Assembly: GCF_964355755.1 (NCBI RefSeq)
Contig: NC_092673.1
Coordinates: forward strand, 17,491,001-17,555,000
From: Antedon mediterranea
Taxonomy: Eukaryota; Echinodermata; Crinoidea; Comatulida; Antedonidae
Direction: 5' to 3'
DNA length: 64,000 nucleotides
The notes under the pieces were generated by a model. That model was not told the DNA's origin. It made no database searches and saw nothing but the letters and a program-made list of their open reading frames with translations. The position numbers and the translations under genes are program-made. Of this stretch, positions 14,001 to 24,798 are shown piece by piece. Position 1 is the first letter of the stretch. Each line of letters opens with the position of its first letter.

Positions 14001-17000
14001 TGGTGACCCCACTACCATATATTTTGCATGTAAAATCAGAACTCTAGGTGCCTCTTTAGCAGAGATATACCTGACAAGTGAAAATTTGAGGTCCGCCATT
14101 TTGAAATCCAAAATGGCGGCTTTCCCCTGACCAAATTTTGTGCAACCCTTCCATTTCATATTTTTGACACCCTAATGAATAACTGTGCAAAGTTTCAAAA
14201 TGTTATCACAATTTGAAGGATTTGCCTAAAATATGCTCCTTAACATGCCTACTAACAGGGGTATAATAGGATTCAGGTAATTAATCACCTGCTAAGTTGA
14301 TTTATCTGATAAGGATTTTGACCAAAAAGTTCTAATGGGGATGTACACCTAATGATAATTTCATCCTAAGGGGAAGTGCACTCCTCTAAGCCCCACCCCC
14401 TCCCACTTGCTTCAGAGCTGTTTCAATAAACCACTTATTAATTATTACCACTTTTTAAGTGTCACAATTTGAATACTGATATAAATGATATTAATTAAAT
14501 GTCTACAAAAATAGATATCAAAAAGTTTATAATTTCATCCTAAGGGAAGTGCACTCCTCTAAGCCCCACCCCCTCCCACTTGCTTCAGAGCTGTTTCAAT
14601 AAACCACTTATTAATTATTATCACTTTTTAAGTGTCACAATTTGAATACTGAAATAAATGATATTAATTAAATGTCTACAAAAATAGATATCAAAAAGTT
14701 CATAATTTCATCTTAACTGTTATTGTTAAATGGGGAAGTTCACACCCCTAGTCCCTCCCCCTTGTTTCTGCACCTGTTTCAATAAACCACTTGTATTAAC
14801 GTGTCACAATTTTAATACTGATTTCAAATAATAATAATAATATTTATTCGGCAAAAGTTCTTAAAAGTACGTTTTACATTTCATCTTGCCAGGATCGAGC
14901 AAGTAATAGGCATGAGCCCAAACAGAAAACTGCTGTTACTCCATCAATGATTTTCATTTCAGATTTAACCCCAAACATGATGTTACAGATGGCATAGCAG
15001 TGATAAGAACTGTAACCACAATATGGACAGAAGATCATGACGATAGTGGTAAACATACATTAATTTACATTATTATTATCATTGTAAACACTGACAGCAT
15101 AAGTCTTTTCTCACAGTAAAACAGTATACTACATATTGAAAGATAAATTGAAAATAGTTTGGATATTAATTTGCATATTAGCAATAGAGTAACCTGAATA
15201 ATGTACATACAGACTGATTGTCAAGCATCTAATTTTTTTAATTTCATTTCTTATGCATACTTTGTTGCACTGATTGGCGAATGAACAAAATTGGTGAAAT
15301 GTTTTAAATATTATAGATATTTATTAATATTTAACTATTAATAAAACCAATATGATTATATTTTTCTACAGGTAATCCTTCAAAACAGTATACAAAAATG
15401 GTCGCTGATAAACTGAGAGGAATGGTAAGTTCATTTAAATAGTGCCTAGATGACAATTCTAATACTGCTAAATTATATAAATCTTAAACCAAACAGCATG
15501 GAATGATTAGAATAAAGTAGACAATGCTAATAATATCTTATTTTTTTCTTGTGTCAGGTTGACAAGGAATCTCTAGCAGAAGGTAGGCCTACGGAATTCC
15601 TTTAAATGTTGTTTTTTGTCAATAATACTTAAAGATAAAAATATCTAAGAATTTTAATTTATTAACAACTTGTTTTTAACATTTTCAATTCTATGCGATA
15701 TAAATAAGTTTTCATTTTAGCTGAATTTGAGTGAAATTAAGTTCTCCTTTCAGTTTAGCCTTATAATTCCTGTAATTTACTGTTCTGCTCTAATAGACAA
15801 TTTTGTTTTGTAATAACAAAACTTTCAGTTTACTATTATAATTTGTATTACTGTATTTTTGTAACTAAAATAATAACAATTATTTACAAAAATTATAATT
15901 TTTCTCATAAGTTATTGACAATGCACAAACATTTAGAATAATCTGATTTTTAAAAATGTATTTTCCCAATCAAAAGTAGCTAAAGAAACATACAATCTCC
16001 ATTGTTGTTATTTAATCTATTAACCAATCTATGACAATGATATTGACTTTAATGATAAAAATATGACAATGATATTGACTTTAATGATAAAAATAAAATA
16101 TTGATTACTACTACAAAAATGACAATGACAACAATAGTGATGATAATGAATACAACAATGATAATGAGATCAATGAAAATGATTAGAATAATAACTGATG
16201 AACAATGATGATAATAATAATTATGATAATATTAATGATGCTATACATAAGTGTTGAGTGTGACCAAAAAAAAAATATTTCACTGCAGGTACTGAAGCTA
16301 TACCATTTGATATAGAGGAACAGTTAGATAAAGATGTAATTCAGGCTATTGAACAAAATAAGGGGGAAACATATGAAGACACGATCAACATCTGGGATCA
16401 TGGGGGACAACACATGTACCATGGTATACATCGTGTAAGTTATGATTGTATTTGCTTTGAATAAAGTCCATAGACATATAGTATTCTTCTATTCTTCAAT
16501 ATGATAACATTGATTATTTACACAGTGCTTAAATAAAATTTTGTTTTAAATATTTATTTACTACACTATTTATTTTTAATAGAGAACAATTGCACTTGAT
16601 AAAAGTGTTTGAGTATTGAAGTTTCAGAAGTTTTTATCTGAGAAACTTCCTTTTATAGTCCAATTACAGAAGGAAATAATATTTGTATTTCTTTTTTCCT
16701 AGATGTTCATGACATCGGAAGCCCTTTACATCGTAGTGTTTGATCTCAGTAAACCTCTTAATGATCCTGCCAATACCATTGATTCAAATCGAGTAAGTAT
16801 TTAAAGACAATGTTAAGGTACAGGTATTTGTGATTAAAGATACCTACCAGATGAGTGAGACGATTAAGAAAAACATCTAATAACTATTTCATTTTATTTT
16901 AATCAAATAAAGATATAATAATAATTGTTTTTTTTATAGAAAAAGCGTCATCATCATTGGACCAATCTCCAGTTCATATTATCTTACATCCTGTCAGTTT

Positions 17001-20000
17001 ATTCTCATAGTCGTATTGTGGAAGAAGATGAAGAGAATGAAGTTCACCAACCAACTATCCTTATTGTGGGTACACATAAGGGGAAGCTTGGTGAGACTGA
17101 AAAACAGCAAAATGATGAGGTTAATATTTACATTATTAAAAGAGTAACCAGTACACATTTCTGTTCTAAAAGCTAAACTATGACTACTATTAGAGTACTG
17201 TATCGAATACATGTATATCATAAGTTCTTGAATGTTTTCGATATTATTTAAAAGAAGAACAGTTTTTATCCCATGTTTTCATTTATTTATATTGTTTACA
17301 ACCAGGCAGAGAAGGCCTTTAAACAGATTCATGATGCACTTAAACATAAAGTGTATGGAAAGCATGTATATCAATATTTTGCCGTTGAAAACAGCCAAGA
17401 CACTACAGATAAGAGCTTTAGTGATCTCAAACAAGTTATTGATGCACTTATGACTGCTTTAGAGAAAGAAGTTCCTTTAAAGTGGATGCGTTGTCGATGT
17501 GATCTACATGATCTAAAGAGAAAAAAAAATTTTTCTTTGTGTCCAGTTGAAGAGGTAAATTTAATTTGCATCATTCCTCAGTGTTTTGTTTTCAGAATAG
17601 AAATATGTTGGAAATAGTAGTATTTAAAAGAGTATAACAAAAGACTCTACCCACTGTTATATATAACTACAGTACTATATAATAATATTGATGATATTTT
17701 TGTCATATTTTCATCTTCACTGCTCTAAATCTGAATGGTAAAATAATGTTAATGTAATATAATATAAAATATACAATCCTATCCATGCTATTATGGTTTC
17801 CTATCTGAAAACAGTATTTTTTATGGAATATTTGCATTGCAACACTAGCAATGCATTCTGTTAGAAAAATTGCAGTTAGGTTTCCCCCATCCTGAGAGAG
17901 ACGTTTTCCTTCAGATCCAAAATTATGCAGTACATGTTATCAAGTAAATTTCAAAACATTTCAGGCTGTAAAGGACAAAACTAATTGTTGTAAATGTATA
18001 GTTTCATATTTTTGATATTTTATTTGTATTTATCTGAATAGTAAACAATTTTTTCATTAGCTCAAAATTCTGGCAAGTAAGAATGGTATTGCAGATGAAA
18101 AACAACAATCCTGTCTTCTTAACTTCCTGTATGATCTTGGTGAAATTGTTTACAGGCCTGACAACAAATTATTGAAAGATAAAGCAGTGTTAGATCCGAT
18201 GAGACTTGTTGAAATTGTCACTGCATTTGTAACAGTCATTCCATCAAAATTTCCAGTAAGTAGATTCATAAAAATGTTAATGCAGTGTTCCTTGGAGAAA
18301 TAATAGACACATGTGAATTCCTATAGGCACTAGTACCAAATTCAATATCTGACAGTTACCTTATAGTTTAACATTTAGTGGTATATTGATTATGGGTTGA
18401 AACATGTAATTGCATCTCCAATTCTGCTGTTTGATAACTTAATTAACAACAAATTATAATAAATATGGCTAATTGGTCTGTTTTTTTTAGCCGACCATGT
18501 ATATTGATGCCTTTGATAAGCTTGACAAGGGCATACTGGAGGAAGACTTATTGCGTGAATTATTGAAAGAGCGTAAAGTTGACAATGGAAAGAATTTTGA
18601 GTTCCTTGTAGCACTGATGATTCAATTAGGTTTCATTTGTGAGAGGAAGACAACCAGCAGCCAAGATAGGGCAAGTATATCTACAGTAGGTTTTGTCCAG
18701 TTATCTTTTCTAACAAGTTTTGTTCATGCATGCAAGCTTATTTGGCTAAGCTAAAATTTTATATAAAATTTCAAATTATTTGTAGGGTTATGACATATTT
18801 TGATTAAACTTCTGAAAATATACAGGAAATGGTATTTAGTTTTCTTATTAAAAGAAATCTAAATGGCATTTTTACAAATCAACAATTTCAGGGATCTGTT
18901 GGAAAGCGATCATTCTTTGTGCCACTACGCCTTGCTTTCAAGACATCAATTGAAGTGAAACCAGTGCCTGATAGATTGCAAGATATCAGTATCTATTACG
19001 ACTTTAAGGGATATCTGCCAGATGTATTGTTTCCATACATGATTATTGATTTCATCAACAAATTTCAAAAGAAAGGTGTTGACCCAATACTGTCATATAA
19101 TCATGCTGAACTTTACTTCGACCAAGATCATTTTGTGACTTTATCTCTTGTCAATGTTGTCACTAATGAAGATGAGCGAAAGTTCTTGTTAAAGGTACTG
19201 TGTTGTACAATCTCTTGTGAATTTTCAATAAATATTTAAACCAACTTATTTTGAATTGATAGAAGTTGATTAGTCAAACACAAAACAATGCTGAAACCTG
19301 CTGCAAATTATCATTTAGTTTGTAACACTTATTACAATCGCCTGTATTATCCTAATCTTTCTTTTACTTATTTTTGTTGTTAAATATTAAGTCAGAATTT
19401 ACTCTACATGTGCATAATAATTCAAATGCAGATATAAAAATATCAACTACTGTACTTTCTTTTTTTCCAGGTGACTATTAAAAGAATAAATGCTTTTAAT
19501 GAAACTAATGAGGAACCTTCATCTGAAGCATGTAGAGAGGTATGTTATCATATTATTTGATAAACCATGAGCACTATCTAAGATTGTTTATAGATAATAA
19601 TTTTTACTAAATATTTATAATTAAAGTTTTACAATTATTTTGGGGCAGTGTAATCAAAATAGTGGTTAACAATTATTTTCATTATCAGTCAATTTCAATG
19701 TATTTGACCTTATAATTCTGTAAATTTGCAATTTCAATAATAGAAAAACACATGATGCTTAGATGGCACAAGTCTCCCCAACATTTCCAACTATCAAAGA
19801 AAATATCAAAAAGATATCTTTTCACACATAAAATCGAAGATATTAAAACCATCTTAACTTTTTTTTTAAACTATAATATTGTAAATGTGAGTGAATAAAT
19901 GTGTGCAGCGGATTCAAAAGGTAATCAAGTTTTTGTTATTGATTGTGTCTTAATTTGGTATTTGTAGTTGGATTTATTTATGTGATTGGAAAACAATATT

Positions 20001-21910
20001 CAATGTATATTTGTAGGTTTTGTTAACAATCCAGAAGTCATTTGAACCTTCTCAAGATGGTGGTAGAAGAGGGATTAAATTTGAGAGATGCATACTTTGT
20101 GGTGTATGTAGTGATACATCAGAAAAGAAGCACATTCAAAATCTTGAAAATTTCCAGGACGAGAAGTTGCCATGCACCAAAACTGGCAAGTCTGTTACAA
20201 TGGATGTTAAGCGTTACAAGCGGCTATTTGGAGGTAAAAAACATAAACATAAGGATACAAAGTATATCTTTTTAAAGACTAACACTATTTTGTTTATATT
20301 TAAATGAATTCTATGAATAGGATTGGTACAGTATTATAGTTTATTACTATTTATCTTAAATCCTGTTGAACCAAACTTTTAGAACATAATATTGTGGCTA
20401 CTGTAAATCTATATATAAATTTACGTAAGGGCAAAATTCGGTAAATCGCGCGTTACTTCTAGAATGTTTACTCGATGGTATATAAAGTTGGTTCGTACTT
20501 TCGGTACTGATTTTAACCACCTGATGTAACCCTGTTTACTAATTAAATTGAGTCAGATAATTAGTTATTGACAATTAAAACGAATTTAGGTTCAACGATT
20601 TGCCCCAAATAGGGGTGTTTTCCGATCGTGGTATACACTGTCTAATGCATGTCCATCGTGAAAAATACCCGCATACAATAATACGAGGATGCTTCGCATT
20701 TTCCTATTTCCTCCTACGATAATTGTTTTTAATGGCTGAAAACCGGTTTAACAGCTCAAGTACAGCATCATAATGTTGAAGACAGGCCGATTTTCTTTAA
20801 AAAATACTATTTTGATAGATTTAATATACGTTTATACAAATGTATTGATTTGCAATGAATGGAACATTCCAAATTATTTGGTTTAACCATACTTGCATAC
20901 CTCCATGGTTTAACACAAGTAGGTAAATTTATAGACCCTTGGAGAATAAACAGAAATAGTATTGTAATGCTATACAATACTGCAAATAGGTATTAACCAC
21001 GTTTGATCGCCATTTGAATCAAAAGTGTGTTGGTACTGTTAGATATAATATAAACAAATATACTAATAAACTTTATCACTGTGAGTGTGGGTAGCCCCTA
21101 CTTTTAGATTATAAACACATAATAATATAATACTTTAATACTGTCAGTTGTTTCTCAACATTTGTATTAATTAATAATTACAAAAATATAAACGTATTAG
21201 TGGTCTTTAAAGGTACTTTACTATTTCAATCGACCATGAGACAGTGACAGTTTTAATAAAGTATTAAATCGGAAATGTTTTACTCTATTTAGTGGTATAT
21301 TATTTATAGGCCTATAAAAAAAATATTTCGTTACTGAGTGGATAATAAAGAAATATAAAGAATAATTTAATATAAAGAATATATTAAAAAAACTTTCCTT
21401 TTTGTACCTCCTCATCCCCACCGCTCAACTCTAATGTTAGATACAAAACCCTAAACTCTAATAGATACAAAATTGGGTTTGTTTAAATGAGTCCAAATAA
21501 CAAATTTGAACTCATTTTGTGACAAGTTTCTAGGTGCTAATTGTGGTTGACTACATAAATCATTGTGTCTATTTGTTTCTGTAAACGACAATGTTTTAAA
21601 GTCCTGCCGTACGTACATTTAAAATCGCCATTTTTTTTACGCTGAAATTACTATGTATTCGAGAACCATCTGTGGGCACGAACTAGATGGTACGCGAGCG
21701 AAGCGAGCGTACCATCTAGTAACTATAAAAACAGTACTATGGGTAGATTTAGACTTCCAAGGAGTGAGTGGCTTATATTGATTAATTATCTTCTGTACAG
21801 TACCATGTTGACTGTATGATAAAAGTCTCGTGGTTAGTGTTCAATTTTACTTTTTCACAGACGTCCAAGATGATAGAGAGTTACTGCAATCTGTCAATAT
21901 TCTTAAATAA
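5005..21910 (+). CDS. Roco (ROC-COR) GTPase, soluble form (gene A)
   Basis: Spliced from 15 exons: 5005-5020, 5513-5678, 14963-15048, 15372-15424, 15558-15582, 16289-16434, 16703-16792, 16940-17119, 17306-17554, 18061-18255, 18491-18685, 18892-19194, 19471-19539, 20017-20233, 21861-21910. They total 2040 bases, frame kept throughout, about 679 residues. The ROC GTPase has a P-loop GQEGVGKT (44-51), G3 as DHGG (152-155) and G4 as THKG (239-242), where Asp is expected. The COR domain spans about 340-590 (LYDLGEIVY; later VPLRLAF). A C-terminal Cys cluster (CILCGVC, later a His and a Cys) may bind zinc. No LRR, kinase, death domain or membrane segment is seen. Start: ATGG with AAA before it, in an exon preceded by an acceptor, so a 5' noncoding exon exists. 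Exon 11 could instead end at 18670 with a GC donor. An AATAAA overlaps the stop codon. It likely acts as a GTP-binding switch; its partner is unknown. Confidence 0.85.
5846..6050. repeat. single copy of a 174-base intronic repeat
   Basis: Matches the tandem units at 14350-14720 (CATCCTAAGGGAAGTGCACT, ending in ATAGATATCAAAAAGTT). The 8.3 kb between this copy and the tandem block is almost wholly transposon-derived, so the insertions may have split an older repeat block. Confidence 0.75.
6513..6583 (-). tRNA. tRNA-Val(AAC)-like copy 1
   Basis: The minus strand folds as a tRNA: acceptor start GGATTCG, D-arm TAGTGTAGTGGTTGTCA typical of metazoan tRNA-Val, anticodon loop TTAACAC (anticodon AAC), T-loop GGTTCGAGCC, and a TTTTT run just after the 3' end. 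One acceptor mismatch and one T-stem mismatch suggest a decayed gene or the head of a tRNA-derived SINE. Confidence 0.55.
6797..6868 (-). tRNA. tRNA-Val(AAC)-like copy 2
   Basis: Same fold and AAC anticodon, with a D-arm (GTAGTGGTTATCA) closest to a real tRNA-Val, a paired T-stem and a long T run after the 3' end. The acceptor stem is poorly paired (GGATTCT against CTAAACC), so it is probably not functional. Confidence 0.5.
7020..7090 (-). tRNA. tRNA-Val(AAC)-like copy 3
   Basis: Duplicate of copy 1. Its acceptor stem GGTTTCG/CGAAACC pairs perfectly, but the T-loop reads GGTTAGAGCC, losing a nearly invariant C of the B box. Likely a tRNA pseudogene. Confidence 0.5.
7308..7379 (-). tRNA. tRNA-Val(AAC)-like copy 4
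   Basis: Duplicate of copy 2. The AAC anticodon loop, intact B box (GGTTCGAGCC) and a T run after the 3' end remain. The anticodon stem has a G-to-C change and the acceptor has two mismatches, so it is probably a pseudogene. Confidence 0.45.
7624..10146. mobile_element. PIF/Harbinger-like non-autonomous DNA transposon
   Basis: Terminal inverted repeats begin GGCCCTGTTCAGACCCATGG at 7624 and end with the reverse complement at 10146, at least 40 bases each. They are flanked by CTA at 7621-7623 and 10147-10149. A related sequence at about 6419-6441 has the same flanks without the element, with a single CTA, which supports the target duplication. A 3-base duplication and GGCCCTGTT-type ends fit PIF/Harbinger, though that group usually duplicates TWA. 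No transposase frame is seen inside. Another repeat is nested at 8047-9496. Confidence 0.75.
8047..9496. mobile_element. nested repeat element with GTTGCCA ends
   Basis: The block starts CGTTGCCAGCG and ends GGCAACTATG. It is flanked by an 11-base direct repeat ATCCAGTCCAG (8036-8046 and 9497-9507), a candidate target duplication. Its right 420 bases recur at 2610-3016. The middle (about 8390-8870) has three degenerate copies of a roughly 190-base unit with ATAGAGCTGCTC and GCACTTAATTT. No coding region is seen. Confidence 0.6.
10490..11240. repeat. tandem 165-base repeats in the left arm
   Basis: About 4.5 units, each holding a small palindrome (CATTTTGGATTTCAAAATGG), then a GGTATATCTCTGCTAAA stretch and GGTCACCAAACATATTGGT. 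The same units run inverted at 13510-14120. Subterminal repeats of this kind are often transposase-binding sites; that role is inference here. Confidence 0.8.
11811..12089 (-). pseudogene. XPG-like nuclease fragment of the fold-back element, left arm
   Basis: The minus strand encodes a piece with EEADERMFVHVK near the start and SGCDRTSSV at the end. These match in layout the XPG-I acidic segment and the GCD-type helix-hairpin-helix start of transposon XPG-like proteins. The internal DSD segment of the right-arm copy is lost, and GCDT has become GCDR, so this copy is decayed. Confidence 0.65.
12747..13184 (+). pseudogene. XPG-like nuclease fragment of the fold-back element, right arm
   Basis: Encodes 145 residues of the same family. 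EEADERMFVHVK lies near residue 30, TTVDSDVVVISL near 50, and SSCDTTSSV near 107, where the family has GCDT. The order, acidic cluster then DSD then a GCD turn, resembles XPG/FEN nucleases. It is cut at both ends by the fold-back structure, and no complete protein can be read. It probably derives from the transposase or nuclease gene of an autonomous relative. Confidence 0.65.
13510..14120. repeat. tandem 165-base repeats in the right arm, inverted
   Basis: About four units, the reverse complement of the left-arm array. Unit number differs slightly between arms, so the arrays have changed since the palindrome formed. Confidence 0.8.
14350..14870. repeat. tandem 174-base repeats in gene A intron 2
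   Basis: Two near-identical units (14357-14530 and 14531-14705) and a third degenerate one, all with AAGTGCACTCCTC or a variant and AATAAACCACTT. A related single copy lies at 5846-6050. A short ATA-rich stretch follows at about 14825-14850, just before exon 3 of gene A. Confidence 0.75.
14963..16147 (+). repeat. gene A segment duplicated at 22977-24168
   Basis: Exons 3-5 of gene A and the introns between them, with a near-identical second copy 8014 bases downstream. The copy ends at 24168, where an LTR begins. Together with 18555-23080/33306-41136 this marks one 8-kb tandem duplication. Confidence 0.85.
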
Positions 21911-23080
21911 AAGGCTTGACCTATAATCTGATTGGCAAACACTAGACTTTATTGTTTTCATAATCTAGCAATCATTATTATTCAGATTTAAAAAATTAAC
22001 AATTCAGTTATCATATTAAAATAATATATTGTTATCAACTAAAAAAATAGCCACTGATCCCATAGTTTTACAACTCGTTTTGCAATGCAGATCTGTTTAT
22101 TTCTTGAAATGTTGTGTAGAATATCGGTTATATTTTGTTTTAAAAACCTAGTACTTTTGGATTATTGTACCTTACTTTCTTCCACCTTCTTAGACTGTAC
22201 ACAAGGCCGTGATTATGAAAATGAAATTATTTGTACCATTCCACGAATATAAAACATTCATTATTGGTTTTATATAACATCTAAGTAGACATGCATTTCA
22301 TCTTAATAGGAGTGTCCACTGAGTAGGGGTTGGCCGTAGTGGTAAAACATATATTGCCTCTGTTGTGCAGGAAAGTGTCTGCTTACCAAAAGAGGGGCTC
22401 TGCTGTATTATACATTAAATGAATTCTTGCTGGATTAATTGCCATTTGAAGTCATTGCATTAATTGATTTAAACAAATTTTAATTTATAGATAATTATTT
22501 ATCACAAAAGAAAACAGTTATTGATTTTTTATTTCTTAGCCTTATATGGTTTTTATATAATAAAATTATATTTTATCAGATGAGAATATTCCATCTGCTA
22601 TTACTGCTCATGGTGCAGATGTTCAGGAAGTGTACACTAAGGCATTGACTGAGGGATCTGTCAAAATCAATCTTGGAATGCTTAAAGTGATTGGGCCGGA
22701 AGGAGTAGGTAAAACATGCCTCATAAATGCTTGTCTTGGAAAGAAGTAAGTACTAGTTAAAGGACAGTGAAATTAACTATGAAATATGCAAGTTAACTAT
22801 TAAAAAAATATGATTCATTTTAAAAACCAATTCCCTAATATCGCAGCCTTAAAAGTAACTCAAGTTCACTAATGGTTTCAAATAATTTTCACTTCAAATT
22901 TAACTCCAAGCATAATGTTTACAGCACTTAAAAGTGACCCAAGTTCATTATTGGTTTCAACTGATTTTCACTTCAGATTTAACCCCAAACATGATGTTAC
23001 AGATGGAATAGCAGTGATAAGAACTGTAAGCACAACATGGACAGAAGATCATGAGGATAGTGGTAAACATAAATACATTT
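18555..23080 (+). repeat. segment duplicated at 33306-41136
   Basis: Covers the end of exon 11 to exon 15 of gene A, the spacer, and exons 2-3 of the B-type copy. The second copy is nearly identical apart from the Helitron present only here (20408-21719) and the XPG transposon present only there (33564-38176). Near-identity means a recent duplication, or two haplotypes assembled in series. Confidence 0.85.
20408..21719 (+). mobile_element. non-autonomous Helitron in gene A intron 14
   Basis: Begins TCTATATATAAATTTACG and ends CTAG, preceded by a hairpin (GGTACGC, 11-base loop, GCGTACC). It sits exactly between host A and T with no target duplication. The duplicated copy of this intron at 39774/39775 is the empty site. 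TC...CTAG ends, A|T insertion and a 3' hairpin are the defining Helitron features. No Rep/helicase frame is seen. A second full copy lies at 46474. Confidence 0.9.
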
Positions 23081-23596
23081 ACATTATTATTATCATTGTA
23101 AACACTGACAGCATAAGTCTTTTCTCACAGTAAAACAGTATACTACATATTGAAAGATAAATTAAAAATAGTTTGGATATTAATTTGCATATTAGCATTA
23201 GAGTAACCTGAAAAATGTACATACAGACTGATTGTCAAGCATCTAATTTTTTTTATTTAATTTCTTATGCATACTTTATTACACTGATTGGCGAATGAAC
23301 AAAATTGGTGAAATGTTTTAAATATTATAGATATTTATTAATATTTAACTATTAATAAAACCAATATGATTATATTTTTCTACAGGTAATCCTTCAAAAC
23401 AGTATACAAAAATGGTCGCTTATAAACTGAGAGGAATGGTAAGTTCATTTAAATAGTGCCTAGATGACAATTCTAATACTGCTAAATTATATAAATCTTA
23501 AACCAAACAGCATGGAATGATTAGAATAAAGTAGACAATGCTAATAATATCTTATTTTTTTCTTGTGTCAGGTTGACAAGGAATCTCTAGCAGAAG
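22580..23596 (+). pseudogene. 5' part of a hybrid B/A Roco gene (exons 2-5)
   Basis: Exons 22580-22745 and 22977-23062 match gene B (P-loop GPEGVGKT). Exons 23386-23438 and 23572-23596 match gene A, with one D-to-Y change in the switch I region (VAYKL against VADKL). The switch lies in the intron at about 23075-23081. All splice sites and frames are intact, but exons 6-10 are missing because the sequence runs into an LTR at 24169. No start exon is seen. The phase-1 start of exon 22580 would also accept splicing from gene A exon 14 (phase 1). Called a pseudogene because the ROC domain is cut before its G3 motif. Confidence 0.8.
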
Positions 23597-24168
23597 GTAG
23601 GCCTACGGAATTCCTTTAAATGTTGTTTTTTGTCAATAATACTTAAAGATAAAAATATCTAAGAATTTTAATTTATTAATGTTGAACAACTTGTTTTTAA
23701 CATTTTCAATTCTATGCGATATAAATAAAGTTTTCATTTTAGCTGAATTTGAGTGAAATTAAGTTCTCCTTTCAGTTTAGCCTTATAATTCCTGTAATTT
23801 ACTGTTCTGCTCTAATAGACAATTTTGTTTTGTAATAACTATTACTACTACTACTATTATAATTTGTATTACTGTATTTTTGTAACTAAAATAATAACAA
23901 TTATTTACAAAAATTATAATTTTTCTCATAAGTTATTGACAATGCACAAACATTTAGAATAATCTGATTTTTAAAAATGTATTTTCCCAATCAAAAGTAG
24001 CTAAAGAAACATACAATCTCCATTGTTGTTATTTAATCTATTAACCAATCTATGACAATGATATTGACTTTAATGATAAAAATATGACAATGATATTGAC
24101 TTTAATGATAAAAATAAAATATTGATTACTACTACAAAAATGACAATGACAACAATAGTGATGATAAT

Positions 24169-24621
24169 TGTAGTGAATTTCTCTTTTAGTTGGTTCCGAG
24201 CTTTCTCAGGCGTATATCCACTCGACGTACACAGCTGTCGTTCCGAGCTTTCTCAGGCGTATATATTTCCACGCGACGTACACAGCTGTCACTGAATGAT
24301 AACTCATACAAAAAGTATATTTAACTCAACTAGAACTTTTATTCCTTGTAATTCGATTAATACATCTTTCTACCACTACCAGTCAAGCCTTATTATATTC
24401 TTTATCATCTTTCCGTTTATCTACTCTGATCTTATTCTCTCTTCTCCTTTTACTAACTATTACATTCTACTTTTATACAAGTTATGCAAATTTTAGGCTT
24501 CAGAGGAGGATAACATTTTCCCTCCGAAATTTACACGATTTTGATTGGCTAATAATAAGGCGGACGTGGACTAAAGCATCCTTCTCTAATCACAGAGAAT
24601 CACAACATCAATAATATGACA
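24169..24621 (-). repeat. LTR (reverse) with an internal 50-base duplication
   Basis: Starts TGTAGTGAATT and ends ATGACA, the reverse of the TGTCAT...CACTACA LTR at 32905. It is about 50 bases longer, because a segment containing GAGCTTTCTCAGGCGTATAT is repeated near its left end. Confidence 0.85.
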
Positions 24622-24798
24622 TTCCCCTGTTTGGGAAAAAGATTGTGTCAATCTTTCCAAAAATTTAACATTTAAAACCATTTTACTTTAAACTATCTAC
24701 TAATAACACCTCTATAATATTATTTATGCACGACTTAATCCATCTGCATTTCCATTTAATGATCCTTTCTTGTAAATAACTTTAAATTTATATCCTTG

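Larger units (their letters stand above)
10361..14254. mobile_element. 3.9-kb fold-back DNA transposon with satellite-filled arms
   Basis: The two halves are imperfect reverse complements around an axis near 12450. The ends read TAGTAGGC and are flanked by ACA (10358-10360 and 14255-14257), a 3-base target duplication. Each arm has a unique outer part of about 130 bases, then a tandem array of a roughly 165-base unit, then a piece of an XPG-like nuclease gene. The coding remnants point outward from the axis in both arms (11811-12089 minus, 12747-13184 plus). TAGT ends, a 3-base duplication and an XPG-like frame also occur in the element at 33564-38176. XPG nucleases are a known feature of Academ transposons, so an Academ-like origin is a reasonable inference. 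Confidence 0.75.

Noticed and set aside
17273-17617. Stand-alone ORF with a methionine start
   Set aside because: It is exon 9 of gene A read through its intron edges; the acceptor at 17305 and donor at 17555 are clear. Similar ORFs at 18497, 18829, 20020, 38196, 39387, 47775, 50181, 50566, 52848 and 57333 are likewise exons.
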